Of a DNA stretch of 6,932 nt, positions 6,897 to 6,932 are shown piece by piece. Position 1 is the stretch's first letter; every line of letters begins with the position of its first letter. A model generated the notes under the pieces. The model ran no database searches and was not told the DNA's origin. It saw only the letters and a program-made list of their open reading frames with translations. The stretch comes from Clostridia bacterium (GTDB taxonomy: Bacteria > Bacillota > Clostridia > UBA1381). The stretch covers positions 1-6,932 of the forward strand of contig CAADSR010000354.1 in the NCBI GenBank assembly GCA_900751685.1, read 5' to 3'. Made by a program: the position numbers and the translations under genes.

Positions 6897-6932
6897 TTAT
6901 TACTACTTAATTTACCGCTTTCTTTGATTGTA

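Overview
The window looks like a chromosomal segment of a Gram-positive, probably gut-associated Clostridia (Lachnospiraceae-like) bacterium. This is inferred from three things: strong purine-rich ribosome binding sites, the low-to-moderate GC with A/T-rich intergenic spacers, and the gene types (a secreted Thr-Pro-linker protein, an AraC-type regulator, a Firmicutes-style TopB with a Cys-rich tail, and a cytoplasmic family 2 glycosidase). No rRNA or other taxonomic marker is present, so this placement is tentative.

Layout from left to right. Positions 1-722 (minus) hold the first 240 codons of a secreted modular protein that runs off the left edge. A divergent promoter region (about 723-891) separates it from an AraC-family regulator at 892-1716 (plus). 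The regulator converges on topB (1762-4281, minus), and a perfect 19-bp inverted repeat between the two stop codons can terminate both. A 146-bp spacer (4282-4427) carries a hairpin that probably terminates the upstream gene and a clear promoter for topB. A glycoside hydrolase family 2 enzyme fills 4428-6743 (minus). The last 189 bases hold its ribosome binding site and a short, apparently broken reading frame of unknown origin.

How the parts may work together: the regulator and the secreted protein share one intergenic region with back-to-back promoters, so the AraC-type protein is the natural candidate controller of the secreted, probably glycan-active protein. The GH2 enzyme has no export signal and should act on oligosaccharides already imported. 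Whether it belongs to the same regulon cannot be told from here, because topB and two terminators lie between. TopB is a general type IA topoisomerase with no evident link to sugar use.

I did not find a convincing undescribed system. The points most worth a second look are the unidentified domain of the truncated secreted protein, the duplicated Cys4/C-terminal repeat tail of TopB, and the broken reading frame upstream of the GH2 gene.
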